From assembly GCA_049889695.1 (NCBI GenBank), contig JBMHCX010000013.1, forward strand, positions 150,714-214,713: a stretch of DNA of 64,000 nt, given 5' to 3'. This document shows positions 16,300-25,129 of the stretch, in pieces (the stretch's first letter is position 1; every line of letters starts with the position of its first letter). Position numbers and translations under genes: made by a program. This DNA comes from WTJH01 sp049889695. Its GTDB lineage: Bacteria > Bacteroidota > Bacteroidia > Flavobacteriales > Flavobacteriaceae. The notes beneath the pieces were generated by a model. It saw nothing but the letters and a program-made list of their open reading frames with translations. It was not told where the DNA came from and did no database searches.

Positions 16300-18612
16300 T
16301 TATTTCACGCAGCGATTTCTATATTCTACTTTTGCTTGTTCAAAGCCTGCCAAAGCTGCTGTCTTAAACCATTCGCAAGCACGATCTTGCTGTCCCAAAT
16401 TGGTATAGACCAAAGCTTTAACATATTCAGACTTTCCCCCTGGGGCTTTAAAAACATCGATGACCGTATCTAACTTTTGAATGGCCCGAGTATAGTCTCC
16501 CACCGAAAAATAAGACAAGCCAGCATTTTCGAAATGCTGGTACTGGTAGGGATCTAACTGGCACGCTTGTTCAAACAATTGAATAGCATCGAAGAAATTC
16601 TTTTGTGCATATAATTGTTGCCCTTGAACGGATAAGTCGTTTGCTCGTTGAGATTCCTCTGGGCTTAATGCAATGATGCGTCTAAAAGACAACAGATCGG
16701 CATTGGTTGGGAAAAGCTCAACTGCCTGATTGATCTTATCTTTCCATGACTGTGTTCGGGGTGGATTCATGTTCACCACTATGGCAAAGTAATTCCGAAG
16801 AAGACTTTCATTTCTAGATTTAAGCACTTTGTCGAATATGGCCTCTACTTCTTTTAAATCTCCCACCTCTAGGAGTTGAGACATGTATACCGAGGCGTGT
16901 AAGGCATTTCCCGGGAGGTTGTAAAAGGCTTTTTTAGAGTAATGTAGAGCACTATCTCTAACACCCATATCCCGATAAATTTGCGCTTTCATGATTTCAC
17001 TATAAAACAAATAAGGATTTGCGGGAGACCCTTCATCTAATAACTCTAAAGCCCGATCGTACTTTTTCGCGTTATAAAAATATCGCGCTTTCACCGAGGC
17101 CAAGGGAATCGTTGTTACGGTGATATTTGGAATCCACGGCAAAGCATTCTCCACTTCGGTCAGAGTCAGTGAATATTGGTTGGAATTAAAATCGCGTAAT
17201 AGAACCAATTGACTTTGGAGCGACTTATTCGCCAAATTGTTGACATGAACAGTTGGTATGACAAACAACAATGGGAGCACCATTGCCGGAACCGTCAGCT
17301 TTGTGAATCGTTTGTTTTCTTTGGAGGCAGGATTGCCTTTCCAAGAAACTATGGCTAACACCAATGTCAGCGGGGCCAGGACCTGCGGACGGGCAATAGG
17401 GAAGTTAAGGTTGGAGTCGATAAAATAGATCCCCATATATCCCAAACAGATCCCATAGAACAATATGATTTCATCGGATAAATCTTTCCGTGCTAAAATT
17501 CGAAGCAGATATATACCCGTAATTACAAAAATGCCGAAATACAAAAGAAACCCCAAAATACCCAATTCTGCTCCCAGCTGAATAAAATCACTGTGGGCAT
17601 GGTAAGGGACGATATAGCCCTTGATATCATTTCGGTCGTAGTATATAGATTTAAGCTTCCAATTCCCCAAGCCTACTCCAAGGATTGGAGAACTCGCAAC
17701 TTGTTTGCTCACTGATCTATAATAACGCAAACGCTTTTTTATTGATCCATCGGCTTTGGTAACAGAAATAGTTGAAGCTCGTTTAACCAAATCTCCATCT
17801 CTATTTCCGGAAAAGAAAATTTGATTTGAGCCTACAGCTACTAAAATTGGTACGATTAAATAGAACGTTTGCCAGAAAGGTAATTTAGAATGGTCATTAT
17901 TACGGTAACGAAGAAAATTGATAGCGGTGAAAACTACTAAAAGTAATAGCATTGCTATATACGAAGCACGGCTGTCTATAAAAGTAAGGCAAAAGAGAGA
18001 TAGAAATACCAATACCGTCATCGCTATTTTCCATATTTTTTTTCCAAATACTATGGCTAAATACAATGCAAAAGGAATTTTCCCTGCGATGGAAAAAGCT
18101 GTAATGTTACGATTAGCTGTAACTCCCTTGACATTTCCTGAACTAAATGTATTGGTTTGAAACATTCCCACCACCTGATCCAAAACCGCATACACTTCAA
18201 TGGCTAAAATGGCAGACAAAAGAACGCTACTAAACCGAATTTTATTGGGGATAAATTGAAGGAAAATCGCTACAAAAAAGAACATAAAAAAGGTGTTGAA
18301 CTGGCGGCCCAGATTCAACAATACCTCGGTGGGATTAATGGCGTAGAAATAGGATAAACCAGCCCATACAATAAAAGCAAAATAACACAGGCTTACCCAG
18401 CGCATGGAAACCTCTCGAAACCCATCGCCCAATTCTTTGCGATAAATCAAAATCCAAACTCCCGCCAAGCTATTCAGAACACTCATCAAAAGCCATTGTG
18501 GCGCAATTTTATCCACAGCTCCCCAGTTCGGGACAAAGCCCAAACACATAAATAATATGATAAAAGCGTATGCAACGAATTGATGTTGTGAAGAAATTTT
18601 TTGTGTACTCAT
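16300..18612 (-). CDS. O-antigen ligase/polymerase-like membrane protein with C-terminal TPRs
   Basis: A protein of about 770 residues with two parts. Residues about 1-440 hold roughly a dozen membrane segments and the Wzy_C/WaaL-type periplasmic loop, including LGVGLGNWKLKSI and the histidine-containing YHAHSDFIQLGAELG just before a membrane helix. Residues about 500-770 are tetratricopeptide-like repeats (e.g. FFDAIQLFEQACQLDPYQYQ, YTRAIQKLDTVID). Family members transfer lipid-linked glycans to lipid A core or, in some cases, to protein, or polymerise O-units. ATG at 18612 is preferred; ATG at 18627 sits directly after a TTTG that may belong to a promoter. It is divergent from the WecA-like gene and ends 71 bases before the glycan operon start. 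Confidence 0.8.
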   Translation of the reverse strand: MSTQKISSQHQFVAYAFIILFMCLGFVPNWGAVDKIAPQWLLMSVLNSLAGVWILIYRKELGDGFREVSMRWVSLCYFAFIVWAGLSYFYAINPTEVLLNLGRQFNTFFMFFFVAIFLQFIPNKIRFSSVLLSAILAIEVYAVLDQVVGMFQTNTFSSGNVKGVTANRNITAFSIAGKIPFALYLAIVFGKKIWKIAMTVLVFLSLFCLTFIDSRASYIAMLLLLVVFTAINFLRYRNNDHSKLPFWQTFYLIVPILVAVGSNQIFFSGNRDGDLVKRASTISVTKADGSIKKRLRYYRSVSKQVASSPILGVGLGNWKLKSIYYDRNDIKGYIVPYHAHSDFIQLGAELGILGFLLYFGIFVITGIYLLRILARKDLSDEIILFYGICLGYMGIYFIDSNLNFPIARPQVLAPLTLVLAIVSWKGNPASKENKRFTKLTVPAMVLPLLFVIPTVHVNNLANKSLQSQLVLLRDFNSNQYSLTLTEVENALPWIPNITVTTIPLASVKARYFYNAKKYDRALELLDEGSPANPYLFYSEIMKAQIYRDMGVRDSALHYSKKAFYNLPGNALHASVYMSQLLEVGDLKEVEAIFDKVLKSRNESLLRNYFAIVVNMNPPRTQSWKDKINQAVELFPTNADLLSFRRIIALSPEESQRANDLSVQGQQLYAQKNFFDAIQLFEQACQLDPYQYQHFENAGLSYFSVGDYTRAIQKLDTVIDVFKAPGGKSEYVKALVYTNLGQQDRACEWFKTAALAGFEQAKVEYRNRCVK

Positions 18613-18705
18613 AGAAATAAACATCAAATTTGTAGCACAAGATAACTATTAATACGGTGTCCCTTCTACCCGGATTTAAAGATTATTAACAGAGATGTCA
18701 GCAGT

Positions 18706-19638
18706 ATGGAAGTATATTTTTTAAGTTTTGGAATCAGTGCAATACTCGCCTTTGGCGTGCAATGGCTTTTTTTACGCTTCAACCAAATCGACCAAATCAA
18801 CGCACGGTCTTCACATGCCACCACGGCCACTCGGACGGGGGGGATTGGTATTTTCCTCACCGTCTTACTCATAAGTCTATATTTCTACCTCCAAGGCGTT
18901 AAACTCTTTGACTATGGCCTCTTTGTTCCCTTAGCCCTCATGTTTGCGATTGGAGTTTACGATGACTTCTATCAGGCCGATTACAAACTCAAGCTTTTTG
19001 TACAACTCATCGTAGCGAAGATCCTGATCGATCAAGGTTACCTGATCGACTATTTCCACGGCGTTTTTGGGTGGTATGAAATGTCTAGAGTCGCTTCTCA
19101 ACTCTTTACAGGCTTTGTTTTTTTAGTCATAGTCAATGCCTTTAATTTTATCGACGGACTGGACGGCCTAGCGCTATCACAAAGCCTAAAAGCGATGGCT
19201 CTTTTTGTGCTATTGACAGCCGAAGACCACCATCTATTAACTCTTATTGGGTTAGTAACCGCTGCTTTAATTCCCCTATTTTACTTCAACTTAAAACCAA
19301 ATAAAAAAGTTTTTTTAGGCGATGGTGGATCACTTTTTTTAGGAAGTCTAATAGCCGTATTAGCATTTGAATTTTTGGATCGCGACACCCTCATCGTACC
19401 TGCGGCACACCAAGCTTGGTTAGCCATCTTTATTTTAGCATACCCACTTCTAGACCTATTACGAATATTTATTGTTCGCCTTCGTCAAGGCAAGTCTCCT
19501 TTCCAGCCCGATGCCAATCATTTACATCACCTACTGCTCCAAAAACTACAAAACCACTTAGCCGTGGTGAGCACAATTCTACTGATAGAAGGTCTCTTCA
19601 TTGGAGCATTTATTTATTTTTCTAGTCTATTCAACTAA
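18706..19638 (+). CDS. WecA/MraY-like undecaprenyl-phosphate sugar-1-phosphate transferase
   Basis: A 310-residue polytopic membrane protein that starts lipid-linked glycan synthesis by moving a sugar-1-phosphate (commonly GlcNAc-1-P) from UDP-sugar to undecaprenyl phosphate. Visible motifs are SSHATTATRTGGIG (HP..TP.GG-like), GVYDDFYQADYKLKL (the Asp-Asp pair), VNAFNFIDGLDGLA, VFLGDGGSLFLG and ANHLHHLL near the C-terminus, all in the family order. About ten hydrophobic segments are predicted. It is divergently oriented from the ligase-like gene, so initiation and final transfer enzymes flank a common 93-base intergenic region. The exact sugar is not deducible. Confidence 0.88.
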   Translation: MEVYFLSFGISAILAFGVQWLFLRFNQIDQINARSSHATTATRTGGIGIFLTVLLISLYFYLQGVKLFDYGLFVPLALMFAIGVYDDFYQADYKLKLFVQLIVAKILIDQGYLIDYFHGVFGWYEMSRVASQLFTGFVFLVIVNAFNFIDGLDGLALSQSLKAMALFVLLTAEDHHLLTLIGLVTAALIPLFYFNLKPNKKVFLGDGGSLFLGSLIAVLAFEFLDRDTLIVPAAHQAWLAIFILAYPLLDLLRIFIVRLRQGKSPFQPDANHLHHLLLQKLQNHLAVVSTILLIEGLFIGAFIYFSSLFN

Positions 19639-19660
19639 AAAGTTTCTCTAAAGTTAGGGC

Positions 19661-19688
19661 ATAAAAAAACCTCCCCGAAGGGAGGTTT
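19661..19688 (-). terminator. Strong rho-independent terminator (minus strand), possibly bidirectional
   Basis: A perfect 9-bp stem (AAACCTCCC / GGGAGGTTT, 19667-19675 and 19680-19688) closes a CGAA tetraloop. On the minus strand it is followed by a run of seven T, right for ending the large lipoprotein transcript. It lies between convergent genes and may also stop the plus-strand gene. Confidence 0.85.
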
Positions 19689-19708
19689 AAAAAAGCTAAT
19701 CGTTAAGA

Positions 19709-22318
19709 TTAGTTAGATGTAGATAGAAGCTCTAATTCTTCCATCGTATCATTATCAATTGTGGCATCACCATCGTGCTGTCCATCTGTACCAGCAGGTA
19801 CATTGTCAGGACCATTTACCGCAGCAGTGTCTCCACTTAAGCCAGTTGTGTTCAAGTTGAACGAGTAAGAAACTGTTCCAGAACGTGAACCACCCGCTTG
19901 AGCTTGATACGCTTCAATGAAGGCTCTAAATCCAGAGATAGATGAAGTAGTAAATTCTGCAGCTACATATGAAGTTGTTCCTGTAGGAGCAGTAGCAGTA
20001 GTGTAAGTAGACGATAATCCAGCTCCACTAACTGTAACATCAATATTTGCCAAAGGCTCAGCCAATAGTCCGGTAGCAGAAGGTGCAGTAATAGATGTTA
20101 CTGAGTCATTTCCAGTAACTTCAACATATTGAACCTTAGTAACAGAACTAAAGTCTAAAGTTAATAGCTGAGAGCTTGTATTTGAAGTAACAATGATATC
20201 CGAAGCATCTCCAGGCTGGATGTGTTGGTGACCAGTTGTAAGCGTACTTAAAGAAGCATTATTAGTAACTCTTAACGTCGTAATATAAGCATCAGTTGTA
20301 GTTACAAGTGACTCAAGTGGAGTATTGTCAACTGTCAAATCACTAATATATCCCTGAACGGTTAACGTCTCAAGATCCCCGTTAGTAGATCCAAATGTGA
20401 CAGGATTAGCTTGAAGAGTTAAATCAGCATTTGCTTTTCCAATGATAGTTACATCTTCTAAGCTATCGTGGTTACCATCATTAAAGTTGTAAGCATTGTC
20501 TAAAGCATGGAGTCTGTACGTTACAAAATCATCTGAATCTGCTGCAGTTAAGAAAGTACTGGTTGCAGTTGCAAAGGCTACAGTAGTTGCATCTTCAAGA
20601 GAGATAGCCGCACTTACAACAAGAGATTCAGCGATGAAAGTTGTAGCGCTATCAGTATTAATAGCAGCTGAGTTAACAGTCAATGCATTTGCGGTGAATG
20701 AAGTGATGTCATTCGCTGTGAAAACACCTGATACAGTTTCTAATGCAGGTAATTCGAGTGCGTGACCAGTTCCAGTATCTGTTAGGTTAAAGATATTACT
20801 AATCGTCTCGATACCGTTCCCACTGAACTCACCAGAGTAAGTAACATCAGTTCTAGCTCCAATTTCTAGATCTGATCCGGAAAAAGTAACATCAGCAGCA
20901 TCTGCAATATCAAGAGCAGAATTAATATCTCCAGTTACTGTTACGTCAGCATCACCCGTAGCGTTGATGGTTAAAGTCGCAGAGCCATTAGTCCCTTCAA
21001 TCGTAGTGTTACTTCCTGTAAAAGCTGAGGCTGAAGAAACAGAAACAACTCCAGTGGAAATATCTCCACCATTTAAAGTAAGAACACTAGCTACAGCAGC
21101 TCCAGTAATTGTAATACCGTCACCAGTTATAGTCGTGTTAGAATTTTGTCCAGAAACAGAAGCTACTCTTACAGTTCCATCAGTAGTAATTGTAGTACTA
21201 GCAACATCACCAGCAACAATGGCACCAGAAGAAGTAAGTACAGAGTTACTAACTTCAGCAGTGTTGTTAAGCGTGATAGCTGTTGCACTGATTGTACCAC
21301 TGTAGTCTGCAGTAGAAGCAGAAGTAAGTGTACCAGCATTTAACGTAACCATTGTAGGAATCGCAAGTGTTCCTAATCTAACTTGAGTTGCGTCAGGGAG
21401 GTTTAATACATTAGAAGAAGCACCAGTCCCCACTAATAAACGGCCAGCAGTTCCTGTTAACCCTTCTAGATTTAGTACTTCCAAATCACTAGCGTCAGTA
21501 ATGATTACATCACCTACGGAAGTCAAATCTGGGAATGAAACTGAAGTTCCAATACCCTCAAAAGAAAGATTACCTTCGATTTGTTGAACGGCAGTAATAT
21601 CAGCAGGGCCAACTAAAGTAACTCCTCCGTCGATAAACGTAAGATATGTAAAGTCGATCGCTGTTGTTTGTGTTGAAGTAAAATCAAGGTTTCCTCCTGA
21701 AGTTCCTTGAATGATCGTACGGATCATGGTAGCAATGCTTTGGACACGTGCAACGTGTGTATTTGCCCAAGCACCTAAATCAATAGTTACATTACCTTTA
21801 ACGATAACAGAAGTAACCTGCCCTGATTCGAAACTAAATAATGTCTCCGCATACTCCAATTCAGGAAGGTTGCGAATACGAACATCTTGCTCGATAACAG
21901 CAGCAGCATCAAGAAGGTCTGCTAAAGCAGCTTCGATACGCTCTATTTCTAAATTAAGTTCGTCAACCTCATCACTGATACTTGTAGTTGCACTAGTTAC
22001 AGCAGTTTCAATATCAATATTATTGATTTGATCCTCAAGGTCACTTTCTAAAGCGGCTAATTCAGCAAGTATACGTGCAATTTCGTCAGTCAACTGTTGT
22101 TGAGTTGCACCATTGGAAGCCAAATCCCGAACAGCTTGATCAATCGCTAAAAGATCGGCCTGAATTCGTTCGATGTCTTGAAAAGCATCCTCTAGACCGT
22201 CAAGTTCTGAACTAAGTCTAAGAATCTCTTGATTAAGCGCATCAAACTGATCGTCATAGTTCTGGCATCCTACAAGTACTCCTGCGAGTGCCAAGAAACT
22301 TAATAAACTTTTTTTCAT
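19709..22318 (-). CDS. Large coiled-coil and repeat surface lipoprotein
   Basis: An 869-residue protein starting with a lipoprotein signal (MKKSLLSFLALAGVLVGC, cleavage before the cysteine at about residue 18). Residues 25-140 are strongly heptad-like (DALNQEILRLSSELDGLED and similar), predicting a coiled-coil stalk. From about 150 to 760 the sequence is Thr/Ser/Val/Gly-rich with short strands repeating every 15-25 residues (for example ATAITLNN, TTITTDGTVRVASV), suggesting a beta-solenoid. The protein is acidic with almost no cysteine beyond the lipobox. It stands alone, with its own terminator. I do not recognise a named family; a surface coat or S-layer-like role is inference from architecture. 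Confidence 0.8.
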   Translation of the reverse strand: MKKSLLSFLALAGVLVGCQNYDDQFDALNQEILRLSSELDGLEDAFQDIERIQADLLAIDQAVRDLASNGATQQQLTDEIARILAELAALESDLEDQINNIDIETAVTSATTSISDEVDELNLEIERIEAALADLLDAAAVIEQDVRIRNLPELEYAETLFSFESGQVTSVIVKGNVTIDLGAWANTHVARVQSIATMIRTIIQGTSGGNLDFTSTQTTAIDFTYLTFIDGGVTLVGPADITAVQQIEGNLSFEGIGTSVSFPDLTSVGDVIITDASDLEVLNLEGLTGTAGRLLVGTGASSNVLNLPDATQVRLGTLAIPTMVTLNAGTLTSASTADYSGTISATAITLNNTAEVSNSVLTSSGAIVAGDVASTTITTDGTVRVASVSGQNSNTTITGDGITITGAAVASVLTLNGGDISTGVVSVSSASAFTGSNTTIEGTNGSATLTINATGDADVTVTGDINSALDIADAADVTFSGSDLEIGARTDVTYSGEFSGNGIETISNIFNLTDTGTGHALELPALETVSGVFTANDITSFTANALTVNSAAINTDSATTFIAESLVVSAAISLEDATTVAFATATSTFLTAADSDDFVTYRLHALDNAYNFNDGNHDSLEDVTIIGKANADLTLQANPVTFGSTNGDLETLTVQGYISDLTVDNTPLESLVTTTDAYITTLRVTNNASLSTLTTGHQHIQPGDASDIIVTSNTSSQLLTLDFSSVTKVQYVEVTGNDSVTSITAPSATGLLAEPLANIDVTVSGAGLSSTYTTATAPTGTTSYVAAEFTTSSISGFRAFIEAYQAQAGGSRSGTVSYSFNLNTTGLSGDTAAVNGPDNVPAGTDGQHDGDATIDNDTMEELELLSTSN

Positions 22319-22625
22319 TTGATAGTAATTAAGATTAGTTAAAAAAGTGTTTTATAATAACATTTAATTTTATCAAATACCGTGCCAAACTAATGGAAGT
22401 TCAGGTAAAATATAATGTGGAGGGCCTTTTTTTAGGTAGTTAAAGGTTCTGAAAGCAATAATTTTTAATCATTTCCAGTTTCCTAAAGCACCTAAGCGCT
22501 TAGCAAGGCCATTTGGAACTTTGTGCTGACCGAAGGTTTTAGAATATCTCATCCTGGGTGGTGGTACTAAAACACCAACTCCCTGATCTACGCCCAATAT
22601 ATTGTACCTTTGAAAAAAAGCGCTT
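22319..22625. other. Divergent intergenic region
   Basis: A 307-base region between the large lipoprotein gene and a small membrane protein gene. I see no convincing reading frame: the minus-strand frame at 22469-22780 is antisense to the small gene. It contains the TACCTTTG box listed separately and must contain the lipoprotein promoter, but no clear TAnnTTTG box was found on that side. Confidence 0.5.
22605..22612 (+). promoter_or_regulatory. -7 box of the small membrane protein gene
   Basis: TACCTTTG matches the Bacteroidota -7 consensus TAnnTTTG and ends 13 bases before the ATG at 22626. CTG, a near match to the TTG upstream element, lies 19 bases upstream. Confidence 0.5.
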
Positions 22626-22862
22626 ATGTATCTAAGTGAAACAGAAGAAATAATTGCACTGATCGCTTGTGGTTTTATCCTCATCGGCTTTGTAGTCAGT
22701 ACCATCAAAGAAATTAAAAGCACCATCGCCGAAGAAAAAGCCAAATATGCCCAGCAAAAAGCAGACGAAGAAAAAGTCAAAGAGCTAATTCGTTACTTAG
22801 ACACCAAAAATGAATTGATACAAACCGTTATCAAAGCGCAAAAGAAAAACAAGGAAGAGTAA
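22626..22862 (+). CDS. Small single-span membrane protein
   Basis: A 78-residue protein. Residues about 8-27 (EIIALIACGFILIGFVV) form one membrane helix, and the rest is a charged, Lys/Glu-rich helix (EEKAKYAQQKADEEKVKELI) likely to be a cytoplasmic coiled coil. It has its own promoter box a few bases upstream and is followed after 47 bases by the pirin gene on the same strand. I recognise no family. Length, codon use and the close promoter make it credible as a gene. Confidence 0.65.
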   Translation: MYLSETEEIIALIACGFILIGFVVSTIKEIKSTIAEEKAKYAQQKADEEKVKELIRYLDTKNELIQTVIKAQKKNKEE

Positions 22863-22875
22863 AAAAAATTCTTTC

Positions 22876-22883
22876 TATATTTG
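22876..22883 (+). promoter_or_regulatory. -7 box of the pirin gene
   Basis: TATATTTG fits TAnnTTTG and lies 27 bases before the ATG at 22910. No matching TTG upstream element was seen, so this is moderate support only. Confidence 0.4.
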
Positions 22884-22909
22884 TACATACAACATTTGTA
22901 AAGACAACT

Positions 22910-23623
22910 ATGAAAAAGAGATTATTTCCGGCGGATCAGCGTGGTCATGCAGATCACGGATGGCTCAAAACCTATCACAGCTTCAGCTTTGCCAACTATT
23001 TTAACCCCGATTGTATGAATTTTGGAGTCCTTCGTGTCCTTAACGATGATTTCATCAAAGGAGGGGGCGGTTTTGGCACACACCCACACGACAACATGGA
23101 AATCATTACCATCCCATTTGCGGGCGACCTAGAGCACAAGGACAGTATGGGAAATGTTGGGCTTATTCGCCAAGGCGATATTCAGGTCATGAGTGCAGGG
23201 ACAGGAATTCTCCACAGCGAATACAACAAAAATCAGGAGGTCGATGTGGAGTTATTTCAAATCTGGGTTTTTCCGAATAAAAAGGATGTCACTCCAAGAT
23301 ACGATCAGATCAGCATATCGGAGTTAAAAACCACCAATAGCTGGTATCAGATTCTTTCTCCAACCCCCGACGATCAGGGCGTGTGGATCCATCAGGATGC
23401 TTGGTTTCATATGGGCGATTTTACGGCCGACACCCATCTGGATTATACCTTCAAGAATCCTGCGAACGGATTGTATATAATGGTCATTGAAGGAACTGCA
23501 GAAGTAGGTGGAGAAAAACTTCACAAAAGAGATGCGATAGGACTCTGGGAACTTTCTTCCATCTCTTTTGATGTAGCCGCTGATAGTCAGTTATTATTAA
23601 TGGAAATACCTTTACTGAATTAA
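22910..23623 (+). CDS. Pirin family protein
   Basis: A 237-residue bicupin of the pirin/YhhW type. The metal-site residues appear as HPHDNMEI (His58, His60) and LHSEYN (His102, Glu104), with GFGTHPHDNMEIIT and MSAGTGILHSE as family signatures in the N-terminal cupin; the C-terminal cupin is degenerate as usual. YhhW-like pirins can act as quercetin 2,3-dioxygenases in vitro; the physiological substrate is generally unknown. Soluble, cytoplasmic. It is followed 8 bases later by a 48-residue reading frame on the same strand. Confidence 0.9.
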   Translation: MKKRLFPADQRGHADHGWLKTYHSFSFANYFNPDCMNFGVLRVLNDDFIKGGGGFGTHPHDNMEIITIPFAGDLEHKDSMGNVGLIRQGDIQVMSAGTGILHSEYNKNQEVDVELFQIWVFPNKKDVTPRYDQISISELKTTNSWYQILSPTPDDQGVWIHQDAWFHMGDFTADTHLDYTFKNPANGLYIMVIEGTAEVGGEKLHKRDAIGLWELSSISFDVAADSQLLLMEIPLLN

Positions 23624-23630
23624 AAAACCT

Positions 23631-23777
23631 ATGGAGAACGACAATTTGCTGTTAAAAGATTTTGTGTCTCACCTCGAGCGTAAAATCAAAAATGGAACTT
23701 ATAAAGATTCCGTTCACAAGATTACATTGATGACGACCTTATCGACAATCGAAAAAACAATTCGAGAAGATTTTTAA
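23631..23777 (+). CDS. Small hypothetical protein (48 residues)
   Basis: A short frame beginning with ATG at 23631, eight bases after the pirin stop, and ending with TAA at 23777. The product starts MENDNLLLKDFVSHLERKIK and is predicted to be helical and polar, with no signal or membrane segment. Placement and spacing suggest it is co-transcribed with the pirin gene. No family recognised; it could be a chance frame, but start position and amino acid balance favour a real gene. Confidence 0.5.
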   Translation: MENDNLLLKDFVSHLERKIKNGTYKDSVHKITLMTTLSTIEKTIREDF

Positions 23778-23830
23778 AAGGGCCAACTCAGGGATGCCTA
23801 TATTAGCGTTACTATGCTATAGCAACCCGA

Positions 23831-25129
23831 ATGGAAGAAACTACCCTTTCAATTGTCAGAGGTCTTTTTGGTCTGCTGGTGCTCTTGGCCATCGCCTGGG
23901 CAATCAGTAAAGACAAAAAAAACATCCCGTGGAAAACAGTTCTTTTGGGCTTGTTGCTTCAGTCCTCCATTGCCCTTGGCCTACTCTACTGGGAGGGCCT
24001 AGCAGGCCTGTTTGAAATACTGGGTGCATTCTTCGTGAAAATACTGGAGTATACGGGCGCTGGAACGGAAATGTTGTTCGGAGAGCTGGGACAAGCCAAG
24101 GGACGCGGATTTATTTTTGTTTTTCAGGCTTTACCTGTGATTGTCTTCTTTTCTGCACTGACATCACTCCTCTATTATTTCGGCGTGTTGCAAGCTATTG
24201 TTCGACTGTTGGCTTGGGGCTTAACGAAAACACTAAACATTAGCGGTGCTGAAAGCCTTTCGGTTGCTGGAAATATTTTTTTAGGCCAGTCAGAAGCCCC
24301 CCTATTGATTAAAACCTATCTGAAAAACATGAGCCAATCGGAATTGTTTTTAGTGATGTTAGGGGGAATGGCGACTGTGGCTGGGAGTGTAATGGGGGCT
24401 TATATAGGATTTTTGGGTGGAGAGGATCCTACGGCCCAATTAATGTTTGCCAAGGCGCTATTGGCCGCTTCAGTCATGGCTGCTCCGGGAGCAGTAGTCA
24501 TTGCTAAAATCATTTATCCTCCTCAGCAACCCATTCAGACCATAATCGAGATACCAAAACAAAACATCGGGGATAATTTACTCGAGGCAATTACCAATGG
24601 TACACAAGAAGGGGTTCGAATGGCGGTGAATGTAGGGGCTATGCTGTTGGTTTTTATTGCCCTTATAGCGATGCTTAGTGGTCTTCTAGAAGTCGTTGGG
24701 GAAATTGGAAATATAAATCTATGGATACGTGAAAACACCCCTTACGCTCACTTATCATTGGAATTTCTGTTGGGTTATATATTCGCCCCATTGATGTGGA
24801 TCATTGGCGTTCCGGAACCAGATACTGCTCTGTTGGGACAACTACTGGGCATAAAGCTAGTCGCAAGTGAATTTGTGGCCTATGCACAACTAGCCGATTT
24901 AAAAGAGATGGCTGTGGGAGGGCTTCAAGATCCAAAATCGATATTAATGGCTTCATTTATGCTGTGTGGCTTTGCAAATTTTGCTTCTATTGGAATTCAG
25001 ATTGGTGGGATTGGGATTTTAGCTCCCGAGAGACGAAAAGACCTAATCCGTCTTGGACCTTTGGCCATGGTTGGGGGAACATTAGTATCCCTTATTTCGG
25101 CTACCATAATCGGTATGCTAACCCTCTAA
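23831..25129 (+). CDS. Concentrative nucleoside transporter (CNT/NupC family)
   Basis: A 432-residue inner-membrane protein with eight or more membrane segments. Family motifs include FIFVFQALPVIVFFSALTS (N-terminal gate region), NIFLGQSEAPLLIK (the GQSE nucleoside-site motif, about residue 155), and NVGAMLLVFIALIAML, with GFANFASIGIQIGGIG in the C-terminal half. These carriers import nucleosides with sodium or protons. The gene converges on the symporter gene and their ends overlap by four bases, leaving no room for a separate terminator. Confidence 0.9.
   Translation: MEETTLSIVRGLFGLLVLLAIAWAISKDKKNIPWKTVLLGLLLQSSIALGLLYWEGLAGLFEILGAFFVKILEYTGAGTEMLFGELGQAKGRGFIFVFQALPVIVFFSALTSLLYYFGVLQAIVRLLAWGLTKTLNISGAESLSVAGNIFLGQSEAPLLIKTYLKNMSQSELFLVMLGGMATVAGSVMGAYIGFLGGEDPTAQLMFAKALLAASVMAAPGAVVIAKIIYPPQQPIQTIIEIPKQNIGDNLLEAITNGTQEGVRMAVNVGAMLLVFIALIAMLSGLLEVVGEIGNINLWIRENTPYAHLSLEFLLGYIFAPLMWIIGVPEPDTALLGQLLGIKLVASEFVAYAQLADLKEMAVGGLQDPKSILMASFMLCGFANFASIGIQIGGIGILAPERRKDLIRLGPLAMVGGTLVSLISATIIGMLTL

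Noticed and set aside
19709..22318. Several plus-strand frames opposite the large lipoprotein gene
   Set aside because: They are low-complexity antisense frames (Val/Thr/Ser-rich) caused by the repeated composition of the gene, with no start context or family resemblance.
22469..22780. Minus-strand 103-residue frame
   Set aside because: It is antisense to the small membrane protein gene and spans its promoter; hydrophobic only because the opposite gene has a membrane helix.
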